This document shows positions 51,221-60,212 of a stretch of 64,000 nt of DNA, piece after piece. The stretch lies in the NCBI RefSeq assembly GCF_001591505.1, contig NZ_BCVA01000031.1, positions 1-64,000 on the forward strand, given 5' to 3'. The stretch comes from Neobacillus niacini NBRC 15566. Its GTDB lineage: Bacteria; Bacillota; Bacilli; Bacillales; Cytobacillaceae. The translations under genes were made by a program, and so were the position numbers. Position 1 is the stretch's first letter. Every line of letters begins with the position of its first letter. Below the pieces are notes generated by a model. That model saw only the letters and a program-made list of their open reading frames with translations, made no database searches and was not told the DNA's origin.

Positions 51221-52756
51221 TTAGCTTTCTTGATAACGCTTATAAGCATTTTGGTAAACTTTGATATACTCTTTAAAGCCGATTTCATCTAATCGCTTTT
51301 TGAATTCTTCAAGGTTCACAGGCTCTGACCCCATGATCCACTTTTGCACCGTTTCGTCTTTATAAGTTGTAATTTGCGTTCCAATATCGGTAAGAACTTT
51401 CTCTTCTTCCTCCGTAAATGTCAAGTTCGGAATTTGTTCGGCAAAGTAATTTCCCTTTGTATATTCCTCAATCCCTTTCACGGCAATTGGATTCATCCAT
51501 AGCTTTTCATATTCAAAGTCTTGATGGAAGGAGAACGGAACTTGAGAGCCGTAAGACCGTAGGTTTTCAACAATATTCCCATCATTCGCCTTTAAAACCT
51601 TGTCAGTAAACACTGGATTACCATCCTTGATTTCATAGGTTTCGCCTTCAATCCCATAGTTCATCAGTCTTCGGCCCTCTTCACTGTAGAAAAAGTCGAG
51701 ATACTTAATAACCTTTTCAGGATTTTCGATTTGTGAACTAATCGCAACCCCGAGATTATTTCCATAATCCGATCTTTTCGTCGGTTCAATTCGTTTACCG
51801 TCTACATTTTCAGGCGGCGCCATCACAATAAAATTAATACCTGGAATAGAATCCTTTAAGGCATCATTGTAGCCTGCTGTACTTCCAGGATAATAACGGG
51901 ATGCCCCGCCAAGGTTATTACCTAACAAATATTCTCTTGCCTTTTTTCTAGTGAAAATTTCCGGATCAATTAACCCTTCTTTATACCATTTGGACAGGTT
52001 TTCCATTGCCGTTTGAAACTTCGCTTCATATGGTCCATATTTAATATCACCATTTTCAAGGTAAAGTCCATCGAATGCTCCCCATAACGTACCCAGACCA
52101 AGGATATTGTCCTCCGAAAAATAAGGGATTTCATCTTGTTTCCCATTTCCATTCGGATCCTGTTCTTTAAACGCTTTCAATACAGTGTAAAACTCGTCTA
52201 CCGTTTGCGGCATTTGAAGCTTGAGCTTATCGAGCCAATCCTGCCTGATAAAATACGTTTCCGCTACCAGCCCATCGGAAATATAAGGCACCATATAAAG
52301 ATTTCCGTCTGGTCCCTGATTTGCCTTTAAAAAATCCTTTTTCTCTTTCATGTATTTTTGGATATTCGGTGCATGCTTTTTGATTAAATCATTTAGCGGC
52401 AGAAAGGCGCCTTCCATTCCGTATTTATTTAAGTATTTCTTTTGACCGTGGACCAAATCCGGAATTTCGCCAGAAGCGATCATCAAGTTAAACGCCTCTG
52501 TACTGTTGGTAGACGACTTTGGTGCCGTACCTTTTAGTTTGATTCCCGTCTTTTCAGCAGCTTCTTTAAAAGTGGCCCAATCGTCATTGAAAATAAAATA
52601 CCCATTGGATGCATGCATAAAGACCTTTAGTTCTTCGACTTTCCCATCTTTTTTCGAATCCTTCTCTTTGTTGCTGGTGGAAGCCGCATCACTGCACCCG
52701 CTTGCTAACATCATCATACTTGCAAGTAAAGGAACCATTAATTTTCTCTTCTTCAT
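51221..52756 (-). CDS. ABC transporter substrate-binding lipoprotein (LipO/YtcQ type)
   Basis: A 511-residue solute-binding protein of the long LipO type. The lipobox MMLASGC-SDAA has Cys at about residue 21. The mature part has LKVFMHASNGYFIFNDDWATF and DEFYTVLKAFKEQDPNGNGKQDEIPY, the latter a calcium-site-like loop common in this subgroup. It is the third gene of the transporter set (permease, permease, binding protein), unlike the other three systems here. Ligand unknown; probably the fucose- and uronate-containing oligosaccharide handled by the downstream enzymes. Confidence 0.9.
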   Translation of the reverse strand: MKKRKLMVPLLASMMMLASGCSDAASTSNKEKDSKKDGKVEELKVFMHASNGYFIFNDDWATFKEAAEKTGIKLKGTAPKSSTNSTEAFNLMIASGEIPDLVHGQKKYLNKYGMEGAFLPLNDLIKKHAPNIQKYMKEKKDFLKANQGPDGNLYMVPYISDGLVAETYFIRQDWLDKLKLQMPQTVDEFYTVLKAFKEQDPNGNGKQDEIPYFSEDNILGLGTLWGAFDGLYLENGDIKYGPYEAKFQTAMENLSKWYKEGLIDPEIFTRKKAREYLLGNNLGGASRYYPGSTAGYNDALKDSIPGINFIVMAPPENVDGKRIEPTKRSDYGNNLGVAISSQIENPEKVIKYLDFFYSEEGRRLMNYGIEGETYEIKDGNPVFTDKVLKANDGNIVENLRSYGSQVPFSFHQDFEYEKLWMNPIAVKGIEEYTKGNYFAEQIPNLTFTEEEEKVLTDIGTQITTYKDETVQKWIMGSEPVNLEEFKKRLDEIGFKEYIKVYQNAYKRYQES

Positions 52757-52837
52757 TTTATTGCCCCCCGATTTTCATGTTTTTACCTGCTAAAGCTTTC
52801 ATTATAGATGCTATTCATTCACTACCCGATGAAAAAA

Positions 52838-53710
52838 TTATTCTTTTATCCCGCCAATCATTGTACCTTTCACAAAATATTTTTGAAGGAAGGGATAAAC
52901 CAACACAATCGGCAAGATCGACACAATAATAGTGGCATAAATAAACGTTTCTTGTGACATTGCATTGGCGGCATTCATCGAACCTGTCAATTCCTCATTT
53001 AAACTCATTTCGACAATCATTTTTTTCAGCAGTACCTGCAGCGGTATTTTACTTTCATCGTTTAAAAGAACCATCGCCCAAAAGTAACTATTCCATTTAC
53101 CAACAGCATAAATGAGTCCTACGGTCACTAACGCAGGCTTGGACAATGGCAAATAAATGTGCCTCAGGATTTGCAAATCATTGGCACCGTCCATTTTAGC
53201 TGATTCCTCTAATGAATCAGGAATGGATTGAAAAAAAGTTCTCAAGAGAATGACCAGAAAGGCTGAAACCGCAAATCCTACAATGATACTTGTCCTTGTG
53301 TCCAGTAACCCCAATTCTTTAAAATTTAAGTAAGTCGGAATAAGCCCCGCACCAAACCACAAGGTAAACGCTATAAAAAAAGCGACAAAGGTTCTGCCCA
53401 CTAGCCGGCTTTTCGACAGGGGATAGGCCCCGCAAATGGTCAACAATATACTAAACGCCGTTCCGGCTACAGTATAGAAAACGGTATTGCCATAAGCCTG
53501 CCATAACCCCTCTTTTGCTAAGATCGACTTATAGGAATCAAGTGTGATGTCCTTCGGAAACAGTAACACTTCCCCCGTAATGACGGCGTTTCCCGAACTA
53601 AATGAAGCGGAAAAGACATATACAAAGGGATATAAACAAACAATGGATAGCAAAATTAGGATTGTTGCAATAAAGATCGACGATAGTTTTTCAGAAAATG
53701 ATCGTTTCAT
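52838..53710 (-). CDS. ABC transporter permease (LplC/YtcP type)
   Basis: A 290-residue permease with six membrane segments and the coupling motif LEESAKMDGANDLQILRHIYLP. The tail FVKGTMIGGIKE is as in LplC-type subunits. The ATG at 53710 gives an 8-nt gap to the upstream permease stop, with AGGTGATG as its ribosome site; the ATG at 53725 has no site. Confidence 0.9.
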   Translation of the reverse strand: MKRSFSEKLSSIFIATILILLSIVCLYPFVYVFSASFSSGNAVITGEVLLFPKDITLDSYKSILAKEGLWQAYGNTVFYTVAGTAFSILLTICGAYPLSKSRLVGRTFVAFFIAFTLWFGAGLIPTYLNFKELGLLDTRTSIIVGFAVSAFLVILLRTFFQSIPDSLEESAKMDGANDLQILRHIYLPLSKPALVTVGLIYAVGKWNSYFWAMVLLNDESKIPLQVLLKKMIVEMSLNEELTGSMNAANAMSQETFIYATIIVSILPIVLVYPFLQKYFVKGTMIGGIKE

Positions 53711-53718
53711 CTCATCAC

Positions 53719-54696
53719 CTACCATAATCCGACGTTCGTCATTTTTTTACTTAAACGGTTGGCCAGGACTACTAAAATTAAGCTTACAACAGAGTTAAAC
53801 AAGCCCGCCGCTGCACCTATCTCATAATTTCCGCCTTGAAGACCCGCACGGTAAACATAGGTATTAATCACATCAGCTGTCTCATAGGTAGCAGGCTGGT
53901 ACAACAGAATAATTGATTCATAACCTACTTCAAGAAAGCTGCCTAGATTTAAGATTAGTAAAATCATAATCGTTGGCAGCATGCCTGGAAGGGTGATATG
54001 CCACATTTGCTTCCACCTGTTCGCCCCATCCATTTTTGCTGCCTCATAAAGGGCCGGATTGATGCCGGCAATAGCCGCTAAATAAATAATGGCACTATAG
54101 CCTACATCCTTCCAAATCTGCATCGATCCAATATAAATGGTGCGAAAGAATTCCGGCATCGCAAGAAAATTGATTTTTTCTCCCCCAAATTTTTCAATGA
54201 TAATGTTCACAATCCCATTCGTTGGCGCTAGAAAATTGGTGACGATACCTGCGATGATGACAACTGAAATAAAGTGTGGAAGATAAGTAATCGTCTGAAC
54301 TGTCTTTTTAAACATCATATTTTTCACTTCATTTAACAGTAATGCGAGAATAATGGGTGCAGGGAAAGCAAAAATTAATCCCCAAAAATTGATCATAAAC
54401 GTATTCACTAAGTTTCTGATAAAATACTCACTGCGAAAAAAACGTTCAAAATTTTCAAAACCCACCCAGGGACTTTCTGTTATCCCCTTAAATAAGCTAT
54501 AATCTTTGAATGCAATTTGCAAACCGTACATCGGCTTATATGCGAAAATTAAATACCATAGAATAAACGGAATTAACATTAAATAGAGGTATTTATCCCG
54601 CCAGACAATCGTTTTTACGGCCTGCAGCTTCAAAGCAAATTCCGATCGGTTTGCTTGTACACTCGTTTCTGTTACTTCTGACAATGGACTATTCAC
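53719..54696 (-). CDS. ABC transporter permease (LplB type)
   Basis: A 325-residue permease with a roughly 30-residue cytoplasmic N-terminus and six membrane segments. LplB landmarks are MLIPFILWYLIFAYKPMYGLQIAF and YEAAKMDGANRWKQMWHITLPG. A GTG at 54696 lies 9 nt after GGGAAGG; the ATG at 54705 directly touches that site and is unlikely. First gene of the operon, with a cre-like box 30 bp upstream. Confidence 0.9.
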   Translation of the reverse strand: MNSPLSEVTETSVQANRSEFALKLQAVKTIVWRDKYLYLMLIPFILWYLIFAYKPMYGLQIAFKDYSLFKGITESPWVGFENFERFFRSEYFIRNLVNTFMINFWGLIFAFPAPIILALLLNEVKNMMFKKTVQTITYLPHFISVVIIAGIVTNFLAPTNGIVNIIIEKFGGEKINFLAMPEFFRTIYIGSMQIWKDVGYSAIIYLAAIAGINPALYEAAKMDGANRWKQMWHITLPGMLPTIMILLILNLGSFLEVGYESIILLYQPATYETADVINTYVYRAGLQGGNYEIGAAAGLFNSVVSLILVVLANRLSKKMTNVGLW

Positions 54697-54726
54697 TACA
54701 ACCATCCTTCCCGCGTTTACTCCCAG

Positions 54727-54740
54727 TGAATGCGCTTTCT
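54727..54740. promoter_or_regulatory. cre-like site before the LplB-type permease gene
   Basis: On the minus strand AGAAAGCGCATTCA matches the cre consensus at 13 of 14 positions. It lies 30 bp upstream of the start codon, which suggests CcpA-dependent carbon control of this operon. Confidence 0.5.
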
Positions 54741-54965
54741 TTCATCCAAATGAAAATCCCCCTCCTTCTCTCTGTTAATTCTCATCATAAAAAACCGATG
54801 GTCAGGTTTCTATCTTCATTTTTCAAGATACATATGCGAATATTCACTTAATTTTTAAAAAACGAGTGATGTAGCGGTTTTGTTTTCTTCCATTTTGAAA
54901 GTTTTGTAGATATTTTAAAAAAATGAATATACTATTTTCACGTCCATCAACGTGACAGCCCAATA

Positions 54966-55005
54966 AAAAAAGGCATGAACCGGATGTTTAAATCCCCTCC
55001 ATGCC
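54966..55005 (-). terminator. Terminator of the membrane-bound AraC gene
   Basis: On the minus strand GGCATG pairs with CATGCC, with an inner GGAT/ATCC stem, followed by a run of seven T residues. It begins 6 bp past the stop codon at 55012. Confidence 0.82.
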
Positions 55006-55011
55006 AAAAAA

Positions 55012-57282
55012 TTAACTGCTTTTCTCATATTGTCCCGGCGGCAGTCCTACATATCTCTTAAATGTACGGATGAATGTGTTTACATTGTTGAAGCCTACCA
55101 TTCCGGCCAGTTCCTTTATTTTTATCTCTCTATTTTCTAAGATTTCTTGTGCTTTGGATATTCGGTATTTATTCAAGTAATCTTTATAATTTTCACCGGT
55201 ATGATTTTTAAAAATGGTACTGATATAGCTGGTAGATAATCCAAATTCGTCAGCGAGGTCATGGAGAGAAATATCCTTTTCATAGTTTTGCTGAATATAC
55301 TTCAAAAACTTCGTCGCAATTGACGTTTCTTCCTTACTCTCCGTCGTACTGATTTGCATTAACAGCACGGAAAAGATCAAACGGATTCTTTCCTCTAGTT
55401 GGTCTTTATCATGAATTTGCTGAAGCTCAAAATGAAAAGTGGAAATTTCATCACCGAAAATCTCTTTTGATGTTTTATTGGCCGCCTGCAATATCCGGTT
55501 AATCGTTCCTCTAATCGCAAATACAAATTGGGAGAGTGCATTCTTTGTCAACTTCTTAGAATGTAAATTTTCTTCAAGAACACGATTCAGAATTATTTCC
55601 GCTTTTTCAATGTTTCCCTGAACAACTAGCTGAATTAGGCTCCGTTCGACTTCAAACGGAAAATAAAAGTTGGTCTGATCCAAATATTTAAAATCCTCGT
55701 AGGAGAGGACTGTATTCCGCTCCAAGGCGAATTTACTCTCTAAGATTTTCAGTGCACTTTCAAATGAATGATAGATATATTCCAATTTTGCAACAGGCTG
55801 GCCAACAGCTGTAATAATATTAAGCTCTAATTCTCTGTTCATCGTGGAGAATAATTTTCCCAGTTTTGAAACAATATTTTCCACATCTTCCTGATGTATG
55901 ATCAGTACGATTTTTTCATAGCCATATTCAAATAATTCACAGGCAAACATTGGCTCAATTTCCTTTTTAAGAATGCCAAGGATTTGCTGCTTTACCGTCA
56001 GGATCCCCTCTTTAGAAAGTCTTTCCTGAAGCACGACATTGGAATCGACCTCAATGATGATAACCTTCAAGTCCTCCTGTTTGACCTTTAGGTGAAAGCG
56101 GTTTAGTTTTTCTGTAAACTCTTTTTGGTTCATGGGTCCTACAACCATTTCGTTGAGGAATTGCTGTTTGAGAGGCAGCCTATTGAGCTCGATGGTCTGC
56201 TTCAGATTTTCATTCATTGTGCTAATTTGATCGGTCGTACTTTTTATAAAAGAAAGTTCATCATTCCCTTCATATTTTTGGTATTGGGACAAATGATGAA
56301 TGATATGTTGTATCGGTCGATACGTCCGATTCACAAAATAAGCTGCTAATAGAATTCCTGCTGCTAACAACGAAAGGCCAATCAAAAAGGCTTTTACATA
56401 CACCTCTTTCATCGCTGTAATCAAAGCGGGTTTCGGTGAAAAATAAACATAATTTAAATTACTGAGAATATCTGACTGTGTAAGATGAATATCATACCTT
56501 GCCTTACCCAATGTGACAGAACCGTGTTCAAAACTAAGCTTATCCAATTTAGCTAATTCCTTAGGTGCAAGAATCTCCTCCACCTTGGCGGATTCTAAGT
56601 CGGTCTGCAAATATTTTATTTCATCCTTTGTTACCAGGCCAAAGCCTTCCTTGCCCTCTCCTTCTACAAAGGAAAAAAAGCTTTTTGCATAAAAAGAAAT
56701 AAAGAACAATGTTTCTACGTTATGAAAACTTGTTTCCTTTTTAATTAAAGTTAAATAATCACTATTATTTTCGTTCGAAAGGATCATGACTTGATGATTG
56801 CCGTATTGCGGGGTTGATTTATGTACATATTCCTCTAGTGCTGCAATATTCTTCTTAGAAAATCCTAATTCCTTAAAGAACAAGTCTTTGTTCATCGTTG
56901 AATCTTGTGTGACGACTACGTTATCTGCAAGATTCAGTATCCCGCTTTTATATTCAAAATTAGCAAAGGCAGAATTATTGATTTTCAACTGTTTCAATAC
57001 TTGCAGCATTCGGTAATAATATTCATTTTTTTGATTTGGCCTAATATAATCTTTAAATTCCTGGCTGTTTTGCAGCTGCATCAAGGCATTAAAAGCTACC
57101 TGGATTCTAGTATCGATACTTTCTTTCGCCTGCTCCAGCAGAATTTTCTGATGCTGACTTCTCTCTTTTTGGTACACTTCACTGCTGTCTTTGTATAAAA
57201 GGAAGGTGGTAACGGAGGAAAATAAAATAATAAAAACACCGAAGTACATCAGCATCTGCCAAAATAGTTTTCTCTTTTTCAT
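55012..57282 (-). CDS. Membrane-bound AraC-family regulator (YtdP/YesN-like)
   Basis: A 756-residue transmembrane regulator. TM1 is at about residues 10-31, followed by an extracellular sensor region of about 250 residues and TM2 at about 290-312 (AFLIGLSLLAAGILLAAYFV). The cytoplasmic part is long and ends in a two-helix-turn-helix AraC domain (LKYIQQNYEKDISLHDLADEFG; IKIKELAGMVGFNNVNTF). AAGGAGG precedes the ATG. It lies next to the LplB/LplC transporter operon on the same strand and divergent from the M60 genes, so it probably senses an extracellular glycan and activates one or both. No target site was recognised. Confidence 0.9.
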   Translation of the reverse strand: MKKRKLFWQMLMYFGVFIILFSSVTTFLLYKDSSEVYQKERSQHQKILLEQAKESIDTRIQVAFNALMQLQNSQEFKDYIRPNQKNEYYYRMLQVLKQLKINNSAFANFEYKSGILNLADNVVVTQDSTMNKDLFFKELGFSKKNIAALEEYVHKSTPQYGNHQVMILSNENNSDYLTLIKKETSFHNVETLFFISFYAKSFFSFVEGEGKEGFGLVTKDEIKYLQTDLESAKVEEILAPKELAKLDKLSFEHGSVTLGKARYDIHLTQSDILSNLNYVYFSPKPALITAMKEVYVKAFLIGLSLLAAGILLAAYFVNRTYRPIQHIIHHLSQYQKYEGNDELSFIKSTTDQISTMNENLKQTIELNRLPLKQQFLNEMVVGPMNQKEFTEKLNRFHLKVKQEDLKVIIIEVDSNVVLQERLSKEGILTVKQQILGILKKEIEPMFACELFEYGYEKIVLIIHQEDVENIVSKLGKLFSTMNRELELNIITAVGQPVAKLEYIYHSFESALKILESKFALERNTVLSYEDFKYLDQTNFYFPFEVERSLIQLVVQGNIEKAEIILNRVLEENLHSKKLTKNALSQFVFAIRGTINRILQAANKTSKEIFGDEISTFHFELQQIHDKDQLEERIRLIFSVLLMQISTTESKEETSIATKFLKYIQQNYEKDISLHDLADEFGLSTSYISTIFKNHTGENYKDYLNKYRISKAQEILENREIKIKELAGMVGFNNVNTFIRTFKRYVGLPPGQYEKSS

Positions 57283-57699
57283 TTTTACCTCCTTAATATT
57301 ATTAACGCAATGATCGGTAAGATTTCCCTTGTATGGCGTCTTTTCACGAAAATATCAGAATACATACTAAAGAGAAATAGGCGTAATTTACCATTTTGTA
57401 TTTTTTGAAAATTTAGAATTGATTTCCGCCACTGATGATGTTAATTTAGTTTACAGTGAAAACACTTACAAAAAAAAAAAACTAAGGAGGGTTCGTTCAA
57501 AAATTAGTAAGTTGCTTTTCATGAACGGTTTTGATGCTGCGTTAAAGTTACTGGTAATTATATCATAACATCCATAAGAAAAACTTACTAGAAGACCATT
57601 TTTCAGTGCACCCTAGCATTCTTTCATTTGGCTCAATTATAACGGACACACTGGTAGTGACATCATTACAACATTACAATTATAGGAGGAAGGTATACC
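57283..57699. other. Intergenic region between AraC and M60 genes
   Basis: This 417-bp, AT-rich noncoding gap contains a cre-like site (57457-57470), a run of eleven A residues just after it, and an AGGAGG followed by no sensible coding frame. It also has a widely spaced inverted repeat TAGTAAGTT/AACTTACTA (57505-57513, 57582-57590). The ribosome site AGGAGG for the M60 GTG start lies close to 57685. It probably forms a long 5' leader. Confidence 0.45.
57457..57470. promoter_or_regulatory. cre-like site upstream of the M60 genes
   Basis: TGAAAACACTTACA matches the cre consensus at 13 of 14 positions, deviating at the central G. It lies 230 bp upstream of the first M60 gene and 175 bp upstream of the AraC gene. 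Confidence 0.4.
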
Positions 57700-60129
57700 G
57701 TGAAAAAAAATATGATAACAGTACTGCTCGCCGGTGGTCTAGCTATTAGCCCCACTATTGTTCCCCTTGCCAACAACCAAGTACAGGCATTAAGCAAAGT
57801 AGAAGCGAAGGAATTGAGCGAGTCTACTCAGGAACAGATAAAAAACGATTTGGCAAGGTTCTATAATGGGATAGAAGGATTTCCTAGTTACTCCAGTTCT
57901 CATGCAGGTGGTGTAAGCGCCGTCGGTGAGAATGCCTTTGCTGTTGCGATTAATCCCGAAACGGTTCCCATTATTGGTGCGGCTAGATTTGGTAAAGGTA
58001 GAGTAGTAGCAGCGGGTCTGAGTGAGTATTTTGATTTTACTAATACAGATTCAACAAAAACAGCTGTTGCTAGTAACATATTAAAATGGGTAACAGATAA
58101 GGATAAAGTCCTGCCCGTTCATTTAACCTACGAGGACGCTTTAAAAGGCAAAGGGAAAATTACAATGATTACAAATCGGGATATCCCTGTTAGTCACGAT
58201 TTGCCAATAGAACTACAACATGTAGATAATTTCTTATCCATTCAGTTAAATCCGTTAAAACACCAGGTTGTTTATGTTAACAATTTTCATCAGCCTCTAT
58301 CAGATAAAGAAGTACAAGTATTGATTAAATATGTGAAGCAGGGGGGAGCGGTGATTTTCGGAGAAAAAGGCTGGGTAATGGAAGGTTATCCGAAAGAATG
58401 GATGGCGAATGAAAACAGTAAACCAAACCTTTCCGATTACGGTATTCAAAAATTCCTCAATGAAGTTGGCCTATCCTTAACAAATATTACAGCAACCACA
58501 AAGACAGCAACACTGCCACCTCTCTCCTATGATAAAGCACAAAATTATTATGTACCTGCACTTATTGATAAAGCTAAGGCGATTGAAAATGGATCATTGG
58601 ATGTTAGCACCCTTGATATTGGTCCTGAAGGAGCGACATCCACTAAAAAGAAAGAAATTATTGCTCAGATTGTCAGTGGAACCATCGCCGGCTTAATAGA
58701 GGGCCATCCTCTTCAGCAGAAGGTACTGTCTGATTTAAGTCAACTCACCGTTACATGGCCATTTATTAAGAGCGATTTCCCTTATTCAAGTGCACTCTTG
58801 GCCTATCAAGTGAACGAAGCAACCTTAGATCCAAATGGTGAAAAATCACCCTATGCCGACCACTTTCCGGGCCCGATTCCACAGGATGCACCTTTGATTA
58901 ATAACAAAGAAATTCAAGTCGATTTTGATTATGAAGATCTTAGCCATTTAAGAATGGGTTATCCTCCAGGGAACTGGATCAGTACAGGTCTTTATGCCCC
59001 TGCAGGAGGCATAATCACCATTGATGTCCCAGAGGGAACAGAGGATTTGTATGTTCAAGTCGGTTCGCACACGGATGTGTTAACAGGAAAACCTACCTGG
59101 AGCCGTATGCCGGTGGTCGCATTGCAACAAAAGCTTGAACCTGGAATAAATCAAATAAAAAGCCCTTATGGCGGCCTTGTCTATCTTATTCCTAAAAAAG
59201 CAAAGGCTAATACCCAAACGTCTATTCATATAAGTGGCGGCGTTGCCTCCCCAACCTTTGTAAAAGGACAGACCTCCAACGAGGAATGGCACAATTCAAT
59301 TAAAGATAATCCGGCCCCTTGGGGTGAACTTGTAGGTGAGCACGTTATTTTCACATTGCCAAAAGAAGCTTTATTAACCATTAAGGATCCAGTGGCACTC
59401 ATGGAACAGTGGGATTCCATTACTTCCAGCTACAATACTTTCGTCGGTATCTCGTCTGATTTACCAGTCCCTCATAAAAGTCCCGATAGACAGCACCGAT
59501 ATGTGGCAGATGTTCAGATTAGCGCCGGCTATATGCATGCAGGCTACCCAATCATGATTCCAATTGACCCGGCGGCTTCCCATGTAGTCGATCCAGAATT
59601 GGCCTTGGTAAGAGGATGGGGCTTTTGGCACGAAATGGGCCATGAATACCAGCAGAATCCTTGGAAATGGGGTGACATTACAGAAGTCTCTGTGAATATC
59701 TATACCCTTTTTATCCAGGAAAAATTTACAGATGTAAAAAGGCTGCTCCAAAAAAGTGCAGATGGGAAATCCCATTATGATAGAGCAATGGAATTTATTG
59801 CAAATCCTTCCCCCTTGAAGAAATTTACAGACTTGGATGGGATGGATCAGCTAGTATTCTTTAAACAGCTTCAATTGGCATATGGCTGGGACTTCTACAC
59901 AGAATTGCATAAAGCCTATCGTGAGCTTGATAGCAGTACGCTTCCAACAACAGACCAGCAGAAGAAAGATATGCTTTTATTTATGACTTCCAAATTAGCC
60001 GGTCAAAACCTTGTTTCATTTTACCAGAAATGGGGGTGGAGTCTGACAGAAGAAGGAATTCAAAAGGTGAATGCTCTAAATCTACCAGAACCTGAGGTTG
60101 CTGTTGAGACATTAAGAGAATACGAGTAA
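57700..60129 (+). CDS. Secreted M60-family (mucin/enhancin-like) metallopeptidase 1
   Basis: An 809-residue protein with a signal peptide (cut near VQA-LSK, about residue 31). A region resembling a glutamine-amidotransferase-like fold (KYVKQGGAVIFGEKG, about 209-223) follows, then an M60 N-terminal beta-sandwich (about 415-510), then the gluzincin catalytic domain. H644, E645 and H648 form HEMGH, and E662 in GDITEV is the likely third ligand. M60 peptidases of gut and pathogen bacteria cut O-glycosylated mucin domains. The GTG start is preceded by GGAGGAAGG. It sits in front of a similar gene. Confidence 0.9.
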   Translation: MKKNMITVLLAGGLAISPTIVPLANNQVQALSKVEAKELSESTQEQIKNDLARFYNGIEGFPSYSSSHAGGVSAVGENAFAVAINPETVPIIGAARFGKGRVVAAGLSEYFDFTNTDSTKTAVASNILKWVTDKDKVLPVHLTYEDALKGKGKITMITNRDIPVSHDLPIELQHVDNFLSIQLNPLKHQVVYVNNFHQPLSDKEVQVLIKYVKQGGAVIFGEKGWVMEGYPKEWMANENSKPNLSDYGIQKFLNEVGLSLTNITATTKTATLPPLSYDKAQNYYVPALIDKAKAIENGSLDVSTLDIGPEGATSTKKKEIIAQIVSGTIAGLIEGHPLQQKVLSDLSQLTVTWPFIKSDFPYSSALLAYQVNEATLDPNGEKSPYADHFPGPIPQDAPLINNKEIQVDFDYEDLSHLRMGYPPGNWISTGLYAPAGGIITIDVPEGTEDLYVQVGSHTDVLTGKPTWSRMPVVALQQKLEPGINQIKSPYGGLVYLIPKKAKANTQTSIHISGGVASPTFVKGQTSNEEWHNSIKDNPAPWGELVGEHVIFTLPKEALLTIKDPVALMEQWDSITSSYNTFVGISSDLPVPHKSPDRQHRYVADVQISAGYMHAGYPIMIPIDPAASHVVDPELALVRGWGFWHEMGHEYQQNPWKWGDITEVSVNIYTLFIQEKFTDVKRLLQKSADGKSHYDRAMEFIANPSPLKKFTDLDGMDQLVFFKQLQLAYGWDFYTELHKAYRELDSSTLPTTDQQKKDMLLFMTSKLAGQNLVSFYQKWGWSLTEEGIQKVNALNLPEPEVAVETLREYE

Positions 60130-60212
60130 CCAATAATCAACTAATTCATAAGCAGTGTCGATCATTTATTGTATCGACCTGCATATTAGAAAAAAATGAG
60201 AGTGGTGAAAAA

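Larger units (their letters stand above)
54697..55011. other. Intergenic region upstream of the LplB-type operon
   Basis: This 315-bp noncoding gap holds the cre-like box at 54727-54740 close to the permease start and, at its other end, the terminator of the AraC gene (54966-55005). The middle is AT-rich with no recognisable coding frame. I saw no copy of the AraC-type box found at 22113 or 27160. Confidence 0.5.

Noticed and set aside
57471-57531. Ribosome-site-like AGGAGG after a run of A residues, as a possible leader peptide
   Set aside because: The only following start (ATG 57522) gives a 15-residue frame of no recognisable kind and bad spacing.
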